In this document: piece by piece, positions 7,518 through 16,713 of the stretch
Position numbering within the stretch: position 1 is the stretch's first letter
Layout: each line of letters starts with the position of its first letter
DNA from: Flavobacterium fluviatile
GTDB taxonomy: Bacteria; Bacteroidota; Bacteroidia; Flavobacteriales; Flavobacteriaceae
NCBI RefSeq assembly: GCF_010645065.1
Contig: NZ_JAADZW010000023.1
Location: forward strand, 1 to 50,956
Length of the DNA: 50,956 nt
Reading direction: 5' to 3'
Made by a program: the position numbers and the translations under genes
Notes under the pieces: generated by a model
What the model was told of the DNA's origin: nothing
What the model saw: the letters and a program-made list of their open reading frames with translations, nothing else
The model's database searches: none

Positions 7518-7551
7518 GTTGTAGAGATGCACTGCAGTGCATCTCTACAAC
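7518..7551. repeat. Perfect 34-bp palindrome 3' of rpsA
   Basis: GTTGTAGAGATGCACTG is followed immediately by its perfect reverse complement (17 + 17, no loop). It ends seven bases from the rpsA stop. From general knowledge, GTAGAGAnGCACTGCAG-type palindromes are a widespread dispersed repeat in Bacteroidota, so this is probably a REP-like element and not gene-specific. Confidence 0.8.
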
Positions 7552-7557
7552 TAAGAA

Positions 7558-9336
7558 TTATTTTTTCTCAGTTTTTTCCATTTTAGCTTTAAGAGCAGCC
7601 AATACATCATTGTTATCACCTAAAGTCGCAGCTGGTGCATTAGTAGTAGAGTTAGATGAAGTATTTTCAGCAGCAGCTTTTACATTTTTCTCTTCTTCTT
7701 CTCTGAAGATAGCAGTGTGAGAAGCAACTACTCTTTTGAATTCTTTGTTGAACTCGATTACTTTGAAATCAGCTGTATCACCTTTTTTCAATTTCTTTCC
7801 GTCTTCTTTTTCAAGGTGACGAGTAGGAATGAAAGCAACGATATCATCTCCGAATTCTACAGTAGCTCCTTTGTCAACGATTTCAGAAATTTCACCATTG
7901 TGGATAGTTCCTACAGCGAAAGAATCTTCGTATTGATCCCAAGGATTAGCAGTAGTTTGTTTGTGACCTAAAGATAATTTACGTCCTTCAACATCTAATT
8001 CTAATACTACAACATCAAGTTTTTCACCAACGTTTACAAACTCAGATGGGTGTTTGATTTTCTTAGTCCAGGATAAGTCAGAGATGTAGATTAATCCATC
8101 AATTCCTTCTTCTAATTCTACGAAAATACCAAAGTTTGTAAAGTTTCTAACGATACCTGTATGTTTAGAACCTACCGGGTATTTAGAAGTAATATCAGTC
8201 CATGGATCCTGAGTTAATTGCTTGATACCTAATGACATCTTACGATCTTCTCTGTCAAGAGTTAAGATAACTGCTTCAACAACATCTCCAACTTTCACGA
8301 AGTCCTGAGCAGAACGTAAGTGAGTTGACCATGACATTTCAGAAACGTGGATTAAACCTTCAACACCTTCAGCAACTTCGATAAATGCACCGTAATCAGC
8401 GATTACAACTACTTTACCTTTCACTTTATCACCAACAGTTAAATTAGCATCTAAAGCATCCCATGGGTGAGCGTTTAATTGTTTCAATCCTAATTGAATT
8501 CTTGTTTTCTCGTCATCGAAATCAAGGATTACAACGTTTAATTTTTGGTCTAATTCAAGAACTTCACTTGGGTGGTTGATTCTGCTCCAAGAAAGGTCAG
8601 TAATGTGAATTAATCCGTCAACACCACCTAAGTCAATGAACACACCATAAGAAGTAATGTTTTTAACAACACCTTCTAATACTTGTCCTTTTTGTAATTG
8701 ACCGATGATTTCTTTTTTCTGTACCTCGATATCAGCTTCGATAAGCGCTTTGTGAGATACAACAACGTTTTTGAATTCGTGGTTGATTTTTACCACTTTG
8801 AATTCCATCATTTTGTTTACATATACATCGTAGTCTCTAATTGGCTTAACGTCAATTTGAGATCCTGGTAAGAACGCCTCGATACCGAATACGTCAACGA
8901 TCATACCTCCTTTAGTTCTGCATTTAACAAAACCGTTAACGATTTCTCCGGTTTCATTAGCTGCAATAACTCTATCCCAAGACTTGATAGTACGTGCTTT
9001 TCTGTGAGATAATACTAACTGACCTGTTTTATCCTCACGGATGTCGATTAATACTTCTACTTTGTCACCTACTTTTAAGTTTGGGTTGTAACGGAATTCG
9101 TTTAAAGAAATAACACCTTCAGATTTAGCATTGATATCAACGATAACGTCTCTATCTGTAATTCTAACAACAACACCTTCAACTACTTCTTCCTGATCTG
9201 TAGCGATGAAAGTTTTTGATACTAGTTCTTCAAACTCTTGTAAGTTTTTCTCATCTACTGCGTCGATTCCTTCCTGGAAGTTGTGCCAGTTAAAATTTGC
9301 TAAAAACTCTTCTTGTGATTTTAATTGTTCAGACAT
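7558..9336 (-). CDS. rpsA: 30S ribosomal protein S1
   Basis: The 592-residue S1 protein binds mRNA and helps the small subunit initiate translation. That matters in Bacteroidota, where Shine-Dalgarno sequences are weak. Successive S1 (OB-fold) domains are visible, each with a GxV.....G.F/V-type strand: GVVVRITDRDVIVDI, GFVKCRTKGGMIVDV, GVVKNITSYGVFIDL, GKVVVIADYGAFIEV, GIVRNFTNFGIFVEL and GEISEIVDKGATVEF, so six in all. The C-terminal tail (about the last 45 residues) is Ser/Thr/Asn/Ala-rich, then Lys/Glu-rich. The start MSEQLKSQEEF is the only sensible ATG. The gene stands alone with its own promoter and terminator. Confidence 0.97.
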   Translation of the reverse strand: MSEQLKSQEEFLANFNWHNFQEGIDAVDEKNLQEFEELVSKTFIATDQEEVVEGVVVRITDRDVIVDINAKSEGVISLNEFRYNPNLKVGDKVEVLIDIREDKTGQLVLSHRKARTIKSWDRVIAANETGEIVNGFVKCRTKGGMIVDVFGIEAFLPGSQIDVKPIRDYDVYVNKMMEFKVVKINHEFKNVVVSHKALIEADIEVQKKEIIGQLQKGQVLEGVVKNITSYGVFIDLGGVDGLIHITDLSWSRINHPSEVLELDQKLNVVILDFDDEKTRIQLGLKQLNAHPWDALDANLTVGDKVKGKVVVIADYGAFIEVAEGVEGLIHVSEMSWSTHLRSAQDFVKVGDVVEAVILTLDREDRKMSLGIKQLTQDPWTDITSKYPVGSKHTGIVRNFTNFGIFVELEEGIDGLIYISDLSWTKKIKHPSEFVNVGEKLDVVVLELDVEGRKLSLGHKQTTANPWDQYEDSFAVGTIHNGEISEIVDKGATVEFGDDIVAFIPTRHLEKEDGKKLKKGDTADFKVIEFNKEFKRVVASHTAIFREEEEKNVKAAAENTSSNSTTNAPAATLGDNNDVLAALKAKMEKTEKK

Positions 9337-9452
9337 GCTGATAAAAAATTTGTATTCTGTTTTCCTCGTGTTTCATAAAGCGGTAAAAAAACAGAAGTTG
9401 TTTTACTTAATTGTTTGATTCCTAATGGAAACGCTGACCGCCAAAAGGACTG

Positions 9453-9483
9453 CAAAATTAATACATTTATTTGTAACAGCCAA
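9453..9483 (-). promoter_or_regulatory. rpsA promoter (-33 TTG and -7 TAATTTTG)
   Basis: The minus strand has TTG (9481-9483), a 20-base spacer and TAATTTTG (9453-9460). This matches the Bacteroidota TTG-N(about 19)-TAnnTTTG promoter. It would give a 5' leader of roughly 110 bases before the rpsA ATG, long enough to hold autoregulatory structure. Confidence 0.65.
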
Positions 9484-9550
9484 CAAAAAAACACATGATT
9501 ATCAGTTAATGGCTCTGAAGCAGGCATTTTTAGGGTTTTCAAGACCAAAA

Positions 9551-9650
9551 GTCCCGCTATTCGTTGCACACGAGCGATAGCGAACTGACGAAGTAATCTT
9601 TTATGCCGAACCCCGGCACAAAAGGATTTTCACTTCTATCGGGGCTAGGT
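9551..9650 (-). repeat. Dispersed variable-stem hairpin element, copy 2
   Basis: On the minus strand it begins CCTAGCCCCGATAGAAGTG. ATCC and arms CTTTTGTGCCG/CGGCATAAAAG around GGGTT follow. The CACGAG module is embedded after the hairpin, here in the opposite orientation to copy 1, and then GCAACGAATAGCGGGA. Opposite orientation in otherwise alike copies implies that the module moved in separately. Confidence 0.75.
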
Positions 9651-9682
9651 TAGGAAATTCATATTTCCATAAGAACCAACAA

Positions 9683-9711
9683 ACCCGACATGTTATGAAA
9701 ACTTGTCGGGT
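9683..9711. terminator. Hairpin between the aminotransferase and rpsA
   Basis: The arms ACCCGACA (9683-9690) and TGTCGGGT (9704-9711) are perfectly complementary. It lies downstream of the minus-strand PLP-enzyme gene. The T-tract after it is poor (TTTGTTGG), so termination is possible but weak. Confidence 0.4.
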
Positions 9712-9738
9712 CTAAACTTTACAATACCCCTAACCAGG

Positions 9739-9803
9739 TGTCAGGCTGAGCGGAGTCGAAGCCGTTTCTCGCCTAAAAGCCTTCGACTCCGCTCAGGATG
9801 ACA
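9739..9803. repeat. Full inverted copy of the GAGCGGAGTCGAAG element
   Basis: The left arm TGTCAGGCTGAGCGGAGTCG (9739 onward, to 9763) and the right arm ending in GATGACA (9779-9803) are reverse complements over about 25 bases with three mismatches. Half copies lie at 15708-15730, 18397-18422 and 45303-45328, and one is inside hisA at 38492-38520. The rest of the 9337-9816 spacer contains the rpsA promoter and repeats, and no gene. Confidence 0.8.
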
Positions 9804-9816
9804 TCTTAACTTTAAC

Positions 9817-11310
9817 TTACGAATTAAACCAACCCGCCACCAATTCATCTTCAAAAGAATTTGCATTTTTATGAACAAACTCATTCGTGTTTTTATCATA
9901 CTCATAATCCAGTTTCCAGCTTTCGTGGTTTTCAGCCAATTCTTTAATACTTTGGCACACATAAGCAATTTCTTCATTAGTTGTCGTTGGGTGAATCGAC
10001 ATTCTGATCCAGCCCGGTTTTTTTATCAAATCGCCAATTGTAATTTCATCAACCAGTTTGCTTGAGGTTTCCTGATCCACGTGCAGCAAAAAGTGTCCAT
10101 AAGTTCCGGCACAACTGCAGCCTCCTCTGGTCTGAATTCCGAATTTGTCATTCAGTAATTTTACACCTAAATTAAAATGCAAATCTTCAATAAAAAACGA
10201 AATAACACCCAAACGCTCCTGATGCTGTCCCGCCAGAATCTTGATATTTGAAATTGGATTCAGTTCATTAAAAATAAAATCTACAATTTCATGCTCGCGC
10301 TGCAGGATATTTTCAATTCCCATTTCTTCTTTTAATTCGATTGCAAGAGCCGTTTTAATCACTTGGAGAAAACCCGGAGTTCCACCATCTTCGCGGTCTT
10401 CGATATTATCGATATATTTATGCTCTCCCCACGGATTGGTCCAGCTAACGGTTCCTCCGCCCGGACAATCGGGAATCATATTATTGTATAATTTTTTATT
10501 GAAAATCAAAACTCCTGACGTTCCGGGACCTCCCAAAAATTTATGCGGCGAAAAGAAAATTGCATCCAGATACGCTTCTGGATCTTCAGGATGCATATTA
10601 ATTTCTACATAAGGCCCTGAACAGGCAAAATCTACAAAACAGACACCGTTATACAGGTGCATCAGTTTTGCTGCTTCGTGAAAAGGTGTTTTTAATCCGG
10701 TTACATTAGAACATGCTGTAATCGACGCAATTTTTATCGTTCTGTCTTTATATTTTTCTAATAACTCTTTTAAATTGTCAAGGCTAAAAAGTCCCTTTTC
10801 AGTTTCAGAACACGGAATAATTTCAACATCTGCAATTGTTTCCAGCCACGAAGTCTGATTGGAATGATGCTCCATGTGCGAAATAAAAACAATTGGTTTT
10901 TTCTCAGCCGGAATATTGGTAAAAGCTTTCAGGTTTTCAGGCACTTTCAAACCTAAAATTCGCTGAAATTTATTGATAACTCCTGTCATTCCGGTACCAT
11001 CTGTAATCAAAACATCATCAGAACTGGCATTTGTGTGACGTTTGATGATGTGGCGTGCATGGTGATACGCTTTGGTCATAGCAGTACCCGAAACAGTGGT
11101 TTCGGTATGGGTATTGGCTACAAAAGGGCCAAATTCATTTAAAAGCTTTTCTTCAATCGGGCGATACAATCTTCCACTGGCCGTCCAGTCGGTGTAAATA
11201 ATTTGTTTTTTTCCATAAGGTGAATCAAATTCCTGATGAATTCCAACTATATTCTCTCTGAAACGTTCAAAATATAACTCTAATGAAGCGCTTTTAGCGG
11301 TAGTTTCCAT
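9817..11310 (-). CDS. Class-V aminotransferase / cysteine desulfurase-like PLP enzyme
   Basis: A PLP-dependent fold-type I enzyme of the SufS/CsdA and isopenicillin-epimerase-like group, about 497 residues. The PLP Lys is in FFSPHKFLGGPGTSGV, preceded by VCFVDFACSGP. A candidate catalytic Cys lies in IQTRGGCSCAGTYGH. HMEHHSNQTSWLE is another family signature. It is longer than a typical SufS (about 405), and no suf genes are adjacent, so its substrate is uncertain. I chose the ATG at 11310 (METTAKSAS). The upstream TTG start at 11334 would lie within the TATATTTG promoter box at 11332-11339. Confidence 0.85.
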   Translation of the reverse strand: METTAKSASLELYFERFRENIVGIHQEFDSPYGKKQIIYTDWTASGRLYRPIEEKLLNEFGPFVANTHTETTVSGTAMTKAYHHARHIIKRHTNASSDDVLITDGTGMTGVINKFQRILGLKVPENLKAFTNIPAEKKPIVFISHMEHHSNQTSWLETIADVEIIPCSETEKGLFSLDNLKELLEKYKDRTIKIASITACSNVTGLKTPFHEAAKLMHLYNGVCFVDFACSGPYVEINMHPEDPEAYLDAIFFSPHKFLGGPGTSGVLIFNKKLYNNMIPDCPGGGTVSWTNPWGEHKYIDNIEDREDGGTPGFLQVIKTALAIELKEEMGIENILQREHEIVDFIFNELNPISNIKILAGQHQERLGVISFFIEDLHFNLGVKLLNDKFGIQTRGGCSCAGTYGHFLLHVDQETSSKLVDEITIGDLIKKPGWIRMSIHPTTTNEEIAYVCQSIKELAENHESWKLDYEYDKNTNEFVHKNANSFEDELVAGWFNS

Positions 11311-11331
11311 TTGTACTTTTTTATTTGCGCA

Positions 11332-11339
11332 CAAATATA
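11332..11339 (-). promoter_or_regulatory. Probable promoter of the PLP-enzyme gene
   Basis: The minus strand reads TATATTTG, about 22 bases before the ATG at 11310. The box overlaps a possible TTG start at 11334 and so argues against that start. Confidence 0.55.
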
Positions 11340-11485
11340 TTCCTTTTTTATAAAATTGTTAATTCATCAATAATAAACTTCAGATTTTAACTTATGCAAT
11401 ATTATAATTACAAAAACGTTTGGTTTTTAATTAATTTAATAATATTTCCTATATAACAAGTAGAGTAACTGGAAATTGTTAAATG

Positions 11486-12748
11486 CTAAAAAGTTTCTCC
11501 TGCATTAAGATAAAACCCTTCCGATTTTCGGCCCCAGGCATAATCAAAAATCAAATTTGTTTTAGTTGCCTTATCAATCAACAAACGCAGTCCAACTCCA
11601 GCAGCAGGCTGTATAGAATTAAAAAGGCGTACACTTTTATCGTCATTGCTTGCGGTAATAAAATTTGTAAACACCACGCCGCTCAAAAGCTGATTACATG
11701 TAATAGGAAATCTGAATTCTGTTGACAAATAAACCAGTCCCGGTCCGCGAAACAAACCTTGAGTATATCCTTCTCCGCTCCTGCTGCGCTGATCCCACCC
11801 CAATGCCGGCAAATTCAGATACGGAACTTTACCGTTTACAACAAACTGACCATAAGCCCAAAGTGCCAGTATATATCGTTTATGGGGATTAAAAAGCGGT
11901 ATGAAATGACGGTATTCTCCATACAAAACACCGCTGTAATCCTGATTTTTAAAAAATACCGGATTTAAGCGATAGTTTAAGTTCGCATACCAACCTCTAC
12001 TTGCATTTACCTGATTATCCCTGGAATCGTAAACTGCATTAAAATTAAATCCGTTTATAAAATATTCTGTATTGTCAAAATTGTATTTTTTACTGTAATT
12101 ATAATGCTCAGTAAATTGCTCATTTTCAACATCGAGATTATAATCATTTATTGAAGAATACCAGTCAAAATTCAAACCTCCTCCCAAATAAAAATCCTTA
12201 CTCACTCTCCAGGATGCCGTTTGATGAAATTTAAAATAATTATAATCCATCGGCTCGGCAATAGAGCTAATCTCAAAATCGGCATCTACAGTATGTCCCG
12301 GAATAATTCCTGTACCTAAACCATAATTGGGCTGCGAAAAAATATAAAACCTGTAGTCTCCGCTAAGGAAGATCTTGTTATTATTGAGTAAAATATTATT
12401 TTTAACGTTAATCATCCATTGCTTTTTGGTGGTATAAATGATTCCCACATTTGCTATAGAGTATTTATCTTCTGCGAGTTTTCCTTTAAAAGTATATTGA
12501 GCAACGGCCCCAAACATAAATCCCGTCGCAGGTTGAGAACCAATGACAGGAATCAGCAGAAAAAAATTATTCCTGACCGGTTTCATCACGAAAACGGAAT
12601 CTTTCTTTTTAAAAATTTCAAATATCGTTTTTGGAGGACATAAAGTATCGGCATTTTCACTTTGGGCAGTCAAAATAGCGGAACTAAAAAGTAAACACCA
12701 AAAAGCGATCGAAACTATTTTGCGATATTTATTTTTAAAATAAGACAA
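11486..12748 (-). CDS. Outer-membrane beta-barrel protein (D15/BamA-like surface antigen fold)
   Basis: A 420-residue exported protein whose signal peptide ends near residue 28 (FSSAILTAQ). The rest is a chain of amphipathic strands with many aromatic residues. It contains the late D15-type signatures FNAVYDSRDNQVNASRGWYANL and AAGVGLRLLIDKATKTNLIFDYAWG, and ends in Phe, as outer-membrane barrels do. No POTRA repeats precede the barrel, so it is a stand-alone 'BamA/TamA family' barrel of unknown cargo. A cytosolic role is excluded. It is monocistronic. Confidence 0.85.
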   Translation of the reverse strand: MSYFKNKYRKIVSIAFWCLLFSSAILTAQSENADTLCPPKTIFEIFKKKDSVFVMKPVRNNFFLLIPVIGSQPATGFMFGAVAQYTFKGKLAEDKYSIANVGIIYTTKKQWMINVKNNILLNNNKIFLSGDYRFYIFSQPNYGLGTGIIPGHTVDADFEISSIAEPMDYNYFKFHQTASWRVSKDFYLGGGLNFDWYSSINDYNLDVENEQFTEHYNYSKKYNFDNTEYFINGFNFNAVYDSRDNQVNASRGWYANLNYRLNPVFFKNQDYSGVLYGEYRHFIPLFNPHKRYILALWAYGQFVVNGKVPYLNLPALGWDQRSRSGEGYTQGLFRGPGLVYLSTEFRFPITCNQLLSGVVFTNFITASNDDKSVRLFNSIQPAAGVGLRLLIDKATKTNLIFDYAWGRKSEGFYLNAGETF

Positions 12749-12940
12749 ATGGGATTGAGTTTAATGGTTATTTTCAGAAAATCATTCTTACAGTAAATAT
12801 AACTATATATCACTCATTAACAAGAATATAACACAGAAAAAATCATTAGAAGCTTTTGAAATTTATACATCGTGCCTTATTCAGCTTTTATTTATAATTC
12901 AATTAACTTTTCTGGTGACCGGAATCCGTATAATTAGTTT

Positions 12941-12948
12941 TAAATTTG
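12941..12948 (+). promoter_or_regulatory. Probable promoter of msrA-selO
   Basis: TAAATTTG matches the TAnnTTTG -7 consensus, 55 bases before the msrA start. A clear TTG at the usual distance was not found. Confidence 0.45.
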
Positions 12949-12995
12949 ATAAAGCCATAATTTAATTCAAATTTTAGAAGTCAAAATCATAAAAT

Positions 12996-13529
12996 ATGAA
13001 AAATCAATCAATTGCAACCTTTGGTGGCGGCTGTTTCTGGTGCATAGAAGCCGTAATTCAACGTTTAAAAGGTGTAGAAACCATAAAGTCCGGATATTCT
13101 GACGGACAAATAAAAAATCCTGCTTACAGAGAAGTTTGCACCGGACGAACCGGTCATGCTGAAGTGGTACAGGTTATTTTTAATCCTGATGTCATATCAT
13201 ATCATGACCTGATTACCATTTTTATGACCAGCCATGATCCTACAACCTTAAACCGACAAGGCGCAGACAGCGGAACTCAATACCGTTCTATTATTTTATA
13301 TCATGATGAAACGCAAAAAGAAATTGTAGAAAAGGTTTTTGAAGAATTAAAACCGGTTTATGCAAGCCCAATTGTAACACAGCTAAAACCTTTTCAGGTA
13401 TTTTACGAAGCCGAAGAAGATCATCAAAATTATTACAATGATAATCCTGAAGCAGGTTATTGCCGTATGGTAATTGACCCAAAAGTGTACAAATTAAAAA
13501 AAATGTACGCTGACAAATTAATTGAATAA
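12996..13529 (+). CDS. msrA: Peptide-methionine (S)-S-oxide reductase
   Basis: It reduces methionine-S-sulfoxide in proteins back to methionine, using thioredoxin-type reductants. The MsrA signature GGGCFWCIEAV has the catalytic Cys13. GYSDGQIKNPAYREVCTGRTGHAEVVQV and TLNRQGADSGTQYRSIILYH complete the active site. DHQNYYNDNPEAGYC is the C-terminal signature. At 177 residues it is of normal length. Only six bases separate it from selO, so the two are probably one transcript. Confidence 0.96.
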   Translation: MKNQSIATFGGGCFWCIEAVIQRLKGVETIKSGYSDGQIKNPAYREVCTGRTGHAEVVQVIFNPDVISYHDLITIFMTSHDPTTLNRQGADSGTQYRSIILYHDETQKEIVEKVFEELKPVYASPIVTQLKPFQVFYEAEEDHQNYYNDNPEAGYCRMVIDPKVYKLKKMYADKLIE

Positions 13530-13535
13530 TATTTC

Positions 13536-15104
13536 ATGAAGAGCTTAAAAATAAATAATCGTTTTACTGCCGAATTACCGGCTGACCCTGATGAAACCAA
13601 TGAAATCCGTCAGGTTTCAAAGGCGCTTTTTTCGTATGTTTATCCAACAAAACCATCCAATCCTAAACTAATTCATGCTTCAGAAGAAGTAGCTGAATTA
13701 GTCGGGATTTCAGCAGATGAAATCCAGTCCGAAGAGTTTTTAAATGTTTTTTCGGGAAAAGAAATTCTGCCGCAGACACATCCGTATGCCATGTGTTACG
13801 CAGGACATCAGTTTGGTAACTGGGCAGGACAATTAGGAGATGGCCGTGCAATCAATTTAACCGAAGTTGAACACAATAATCAGTTTTACACTTTACAGTT
13901 AAAAGGGGCAGGAAAAACTCCTTATTCAAGAACTGCAGATGGACTGGCTGTTCTGCGTTCTTCCATTCGTGAATATTTATGTGCTGAAGCGATGCATTAT
14001 CTGCGTGTTCCCACCACGCGGTCACTTTCTTTGATTTTATCAGGCGATCAGGTACTTCGTGATATATTATACAATGGAAATCCTGCTTACGAAAAAGGCG
14101 CTATTGTATGCCGTGTAGCACCATCATTTATCCGTTTTGGAAGTTTTGAAATGCTTGCTGCGAGAAATGAACTTAAAAACCTGAAACAATTCGTAGAATA
14201 CAACATCAGACATTATTTCCCTGAAATTAAGGGTGAGCCAAAAGAGCAATATTTACAGTTTTTTAAAACCGTTGCCGATAAAACGCGAGAAATGATTTTA
14301 CACTGGCAGCGCGTAGGTTTTGTTCATGGCGTGATGAATACCGATAATATGTCAGTTCACGGAATCACGATTGATTACGGACCTTACGGATGGCTGGAAA
14401 ATTACGACCCTAACTGGACACCTAATACAACGGATAGCCAAAACAGAAGATACCGTTTCGGGAACCAGCCTCAGGTTGCCCAATGGAATTTGTTTCAACT
14501 GGCCAATTCATTGTATCCTTTAATAAACGAAGCAGAGCCTTTGGAAAAAATATTAGAATCGTTTATGACCGATTTTGATACTGATTATAAAAAAATGATT
14601 TTAGAAAAATTGGGGATCATTACTCCAGCAGAAAATGATGACGAATTTATTGCTTATCTGGATTCAAATCTGCAATTATCGGAAACGGATATGACTATTT
14701 TTTATCGCAATCTGAATAGAATCCGAAAAGGCGATTCTGCAGAAAAAGCCTTAAAAGCGATTAAAGATGCTTTTTACAAACCGGAAGAAATCAAAGAGGC
14801 GATTGAAGAAAACTGGTTATTATGGTTTACCGATTATTTGAAGCGTCTGAATCTTGAAAACACTTCAGAAGAAGAAAGAATTGCACTTCAAAATTCTGTC
14901 AATCCAAAATATGTATTGAGAAACTACATGGCGCAGTTAGCAATTGATTCAGCTGATAATGAAGATTATTCGCTAATTGAAGAATTATATGAATTACTGA
15001 AAAAACCTTATGACGAACAGCCCGAATACGAAAAATGGTTTGCAAAGAGACCAGACTGGGCAAGATCTAAAGTTGGCTGTTCTATGCTTTCGTGTAGTTC
15101 TTAG
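13536..15104 (+). CDS. selO: Protein adenylyltransferase SelO (YdiU)
   Basis: SelO uses a kinase-like fold in which ATP is flipped to transfer AMP to Ser, Thr or Tyr of target proteins, and is linked to redox stress. The 522 residues are of family length. Signatures are YCAGHQFGNWAGQLGDGRA near 87-105, LQLKGAGKTPYSRTADGLA, FIRFGSFE, and the active-site segment FVHGVMNTDNMSVHGITIDYGPYG near 264-287. The C-terminus GCSMLSCSS keeps Cys where animal homologues have selenocysteine. Operon context with msrA fits oxidative-stress repair. Confidence 0.95.
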   Translation: MKSLKINNRFTAELPADPDETNEIRQVSKALFSYVYPTKPSNPKLIHASEEVAELVGISADEIQSEEFLNVFSGKEILPQTHPYAMCYAGHQFGNWAGQLGDGRAINLTEVEHNNQFYTLQLKGAGKTPYSRTADGLAVLRSSIREYLCAEAMHYLRVPTTRSLSLILSGDQVLRDILYNGNPAYEKGAIVCRVAPSFIRFGSFEMLAARNELKNLKQFVEYNIRHYFPEIKGEPKEQYLQFFKTVADKTREMILHWQRVGFVHGVMNTDNMSVHGITIDYGPYGWLENYDPNWTPNTTDSQNRRYRFGNQPQVAQWNLFQLANSLYPLINEAEPLEKILESFMTDFDTDYKKMILEKLGIITPAENDDEFIAYLDSNLQLSETDMTIFYRNLNRIRKGDSAEKALKAIKDAFYKPEEIKEAIEENWLLWFTDYLKRLNLENTSEEERIALQNSVNPKYVLRNYMAQLAIDSADNEDYSLIEELYELLKKPYDEQPEYEKWFAKRPDWARSKVGCSMLSCSS

Positions 15105-15156
15105 TTTATAGCAATATAAAAGAGAAAAAGGATTAACAAAAATTAAAGCAATTTTA

Positions 15157-15633
15157 ATGAATTCAAAACTTAATATAGCTGAATTTAGGAATAGATTAAA
15201 AGAAAATACAAAAATTGGCAGACCTGATATACAATTATCACTTGGAATATTCTCTCTCTTTTATCTAAATTCAAAAATTTTTTATGGAATATTTGACGAT
15301 TCAACTTTTCGACTCACAATAAATTATAATTTCACTTCAGGCTTTTATATCTTAAAGGGTAAATATCAAAACATTGACAACAAACTAAAACTAAATTACA
15401 TAATTGAACCTATGAGCAGAATAGGAATTACTTGGATAAAATACTTTCCATTCATTGCTCTGATTGGTTTTAATTGCTTTTACTTCTTTAATTTAAAAAA
15501 CGTACCAAATGAAATAAATATAATTTTTAATTCATTCATCGTGTTTATAATATTCTTTTCACGATGGGATATAAAAAGGAAAAGAAAAAAATTGGAACAA
15601 AAATTCATTGAAATATTCGAAATAAATGAATAA
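15157..15633 (+). CDS. Small membrane protein of unknown function
   Basis: A 158-residue, very AT-rich protein with a polar N-terminal half and two membrane segments close together (IKYFPFIALIGFNCFYFF near 88-105 and IIFNSFIVFIIFFSRW near 122-137). A basic tail (IKRKRKKLEQK) follows the second. I do not recognise a family. The low GC and isolated position could mean recent acquisition or relaxed selection. The ORF is otherwise intact. Confidence 0.6.
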   Translation: MNSKLNIAEFRNRLKENTKIGRPDIQLSLGIFSLFYLNSKIFYGIFDDSTFRLTINYNFTSGFYILKGKYQNIDNKLKLNYIIEPMSRIGITWIKYFPFIALIGFNCFYFFNLKNVPNEINIIFNSFIVFIIFFSRWDIKRKRKKLEQKFIEIFEINE

Positions 15634-15707
15634 TACACAACTCCCAACAACCAATTTTTTAACCTATACACATTGAGCACATTCGAGAACCTTTTATCTC
15701 TAAAGCA

Positions 15708-15730
15708 TTTCTACTCCGCTCAATGTGACA
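15708..15730 (-). repeat. Half copy of the GAGCGGAGTCGAAG element
   Basis: The minus strand reads TGTCACATTGAGCGGAGTAG, a diverged half copy. It lies just downstream of the YpdA-like gene's stop codon. No T-run follows. Confidence 0.6.
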
Positions 15731-15737
15731 CTTTTAT

Positions 15738-16706
15738 TTATTTCGATGTAATATAATCCACAATCATATTCGCATGAACACGGGAGTTTTCAATAAACCA
15801 TTTGTGAGTCTGCATTCCCCCGCAAACCACACCTGCTAAAAATAATCCTTTTACGTTCGTTTCCATCGTTTCATCATTGTAAGATGGTATTTTCAATTCG
15901 TCGTCAGACAATTCAATACCCATTTTTTCAAGGAAAGACAAATCAGGTTTATAGCCTGTTAAAGCCAGAACAAAATCATTTTTGATAGTTACTTTGCCAT
16001 CCGGAGTTTCAATTTCTACTTCATCCTCCCGAATTTCAGTAATATTCGATTCAAAATACGCTTTTATACTGCCTTCGGCAATTCGGTTTTCAATATCCGG
16101 TTTTACCCAGTATTTTACCCGATTATTGATTTCGTTTTTACGAATAACCATCGTTATATTCGCTCCTTTTCTCCAGCATTCCAAAGCTGCATCCACAGAA
16201 GAATTATTTGCGCCCACAACCAAGACATCCCTAAAAGCATATTCATGGGCTTCTTTATAATAATGACGAACTTTAGGCAGCTTTTCGCCTTTGACATTCA
16301 TTTCGATCGGAATATCATAAAATCCTGTTGCGATAATTACATTTTGGGCTTCATAAAGTTTTTTATCTGTAGTGATTTTAAAAAGCTGATTTTCGAGTTT
16401 CTGAACTTCAGTAACTTTTTCGAATAAATTAATATTGAAATTAAAATAACGATGAATGTTCCGGTAGTATTCCAAAGCCTCCTGACGACCCGGTTTAGGT
16501 GCGAGACAATTAAACGGAATATTGCCTATTTCAAGTCTTTCGGCTGTAGAAAAAAATGTCATATACAAAGGATAATTGAAAATACTGTTTACAATTGCCC
16601 CTTTTTCAATAATCAGATAATTCAGGTTTTTCTTTTGCGCTTCTATTGCACACGCCAGCCCAATCGGACCTCCTCCCACAATAATCAGATCGTACGGATG
16701 TGTCAT
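15738..16706 (-). CDS. YpdA-family flavoprotein (putative bacillithiol disulfide reductase)
   Basis: A 322-residue FAD/NADPH two-dinucleotide-binding flavoprotein. The first Rossmann motif is IIVGGGPIGLACAIEA (near 8-23). The second is VLVVGANNSSVDAAL (near 165-179). ALTGYKPDLSFLEKMGI and GLFLAGVVCGGMQTHKWFIENSR are typical of YpdA. No CxxC redox pair is present, in agreement with YpdA and unlike thioredoxin reductase. YpdA reduces bacillithiol disulfide in the Firmicutes studied; use of that thiol here is inferred. It follows a CYTH gene by seven bases. Confidence 0.9.
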   Translation of the reverse strand: MTHPYDLIIVGGGPIGLACAIEAQKKNLNYLIIEKGAIVNSIFNYPLYMTFFSTAERLEIGNIPFNCLAPKPGRQEALEYYRNIHRYFNFNINLFEKVTEVQKLENQLFKITTDKKLYEAQNVIIATGFYDIPIEMNVKGEKLPKVRHYYKEAHEYAFRDVLVVGANNSSVDAALECWRKGANITMVIRKNEINNRVKYWVKPDIENRIAEGSIKAYFESNITEIREDEVEIETPDGKVTIKNDFVLALTGYKPDLSFLEKMGIELSDDELKIPSYNDETMETNVKGLFLAGVVCGGMQTHKWFIENSRVHANMIVDYITSK

Positions 16707-16713
16707 AAAATTG

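Noticed and set aside
9741..9977. 78-codon minus-strand ORF over the aminotransferase end
   Set aside because: It lies in another frame of the PLP gene, and part is read from the repeat at 9739-9803; composition is not protein-like.
11311..11334. TTG start of the PLP enzyme
   Set aside because: The codon lies in the TATATTTG promoter box, and the added residues are not conserved; ATG at 11310 is preferred.
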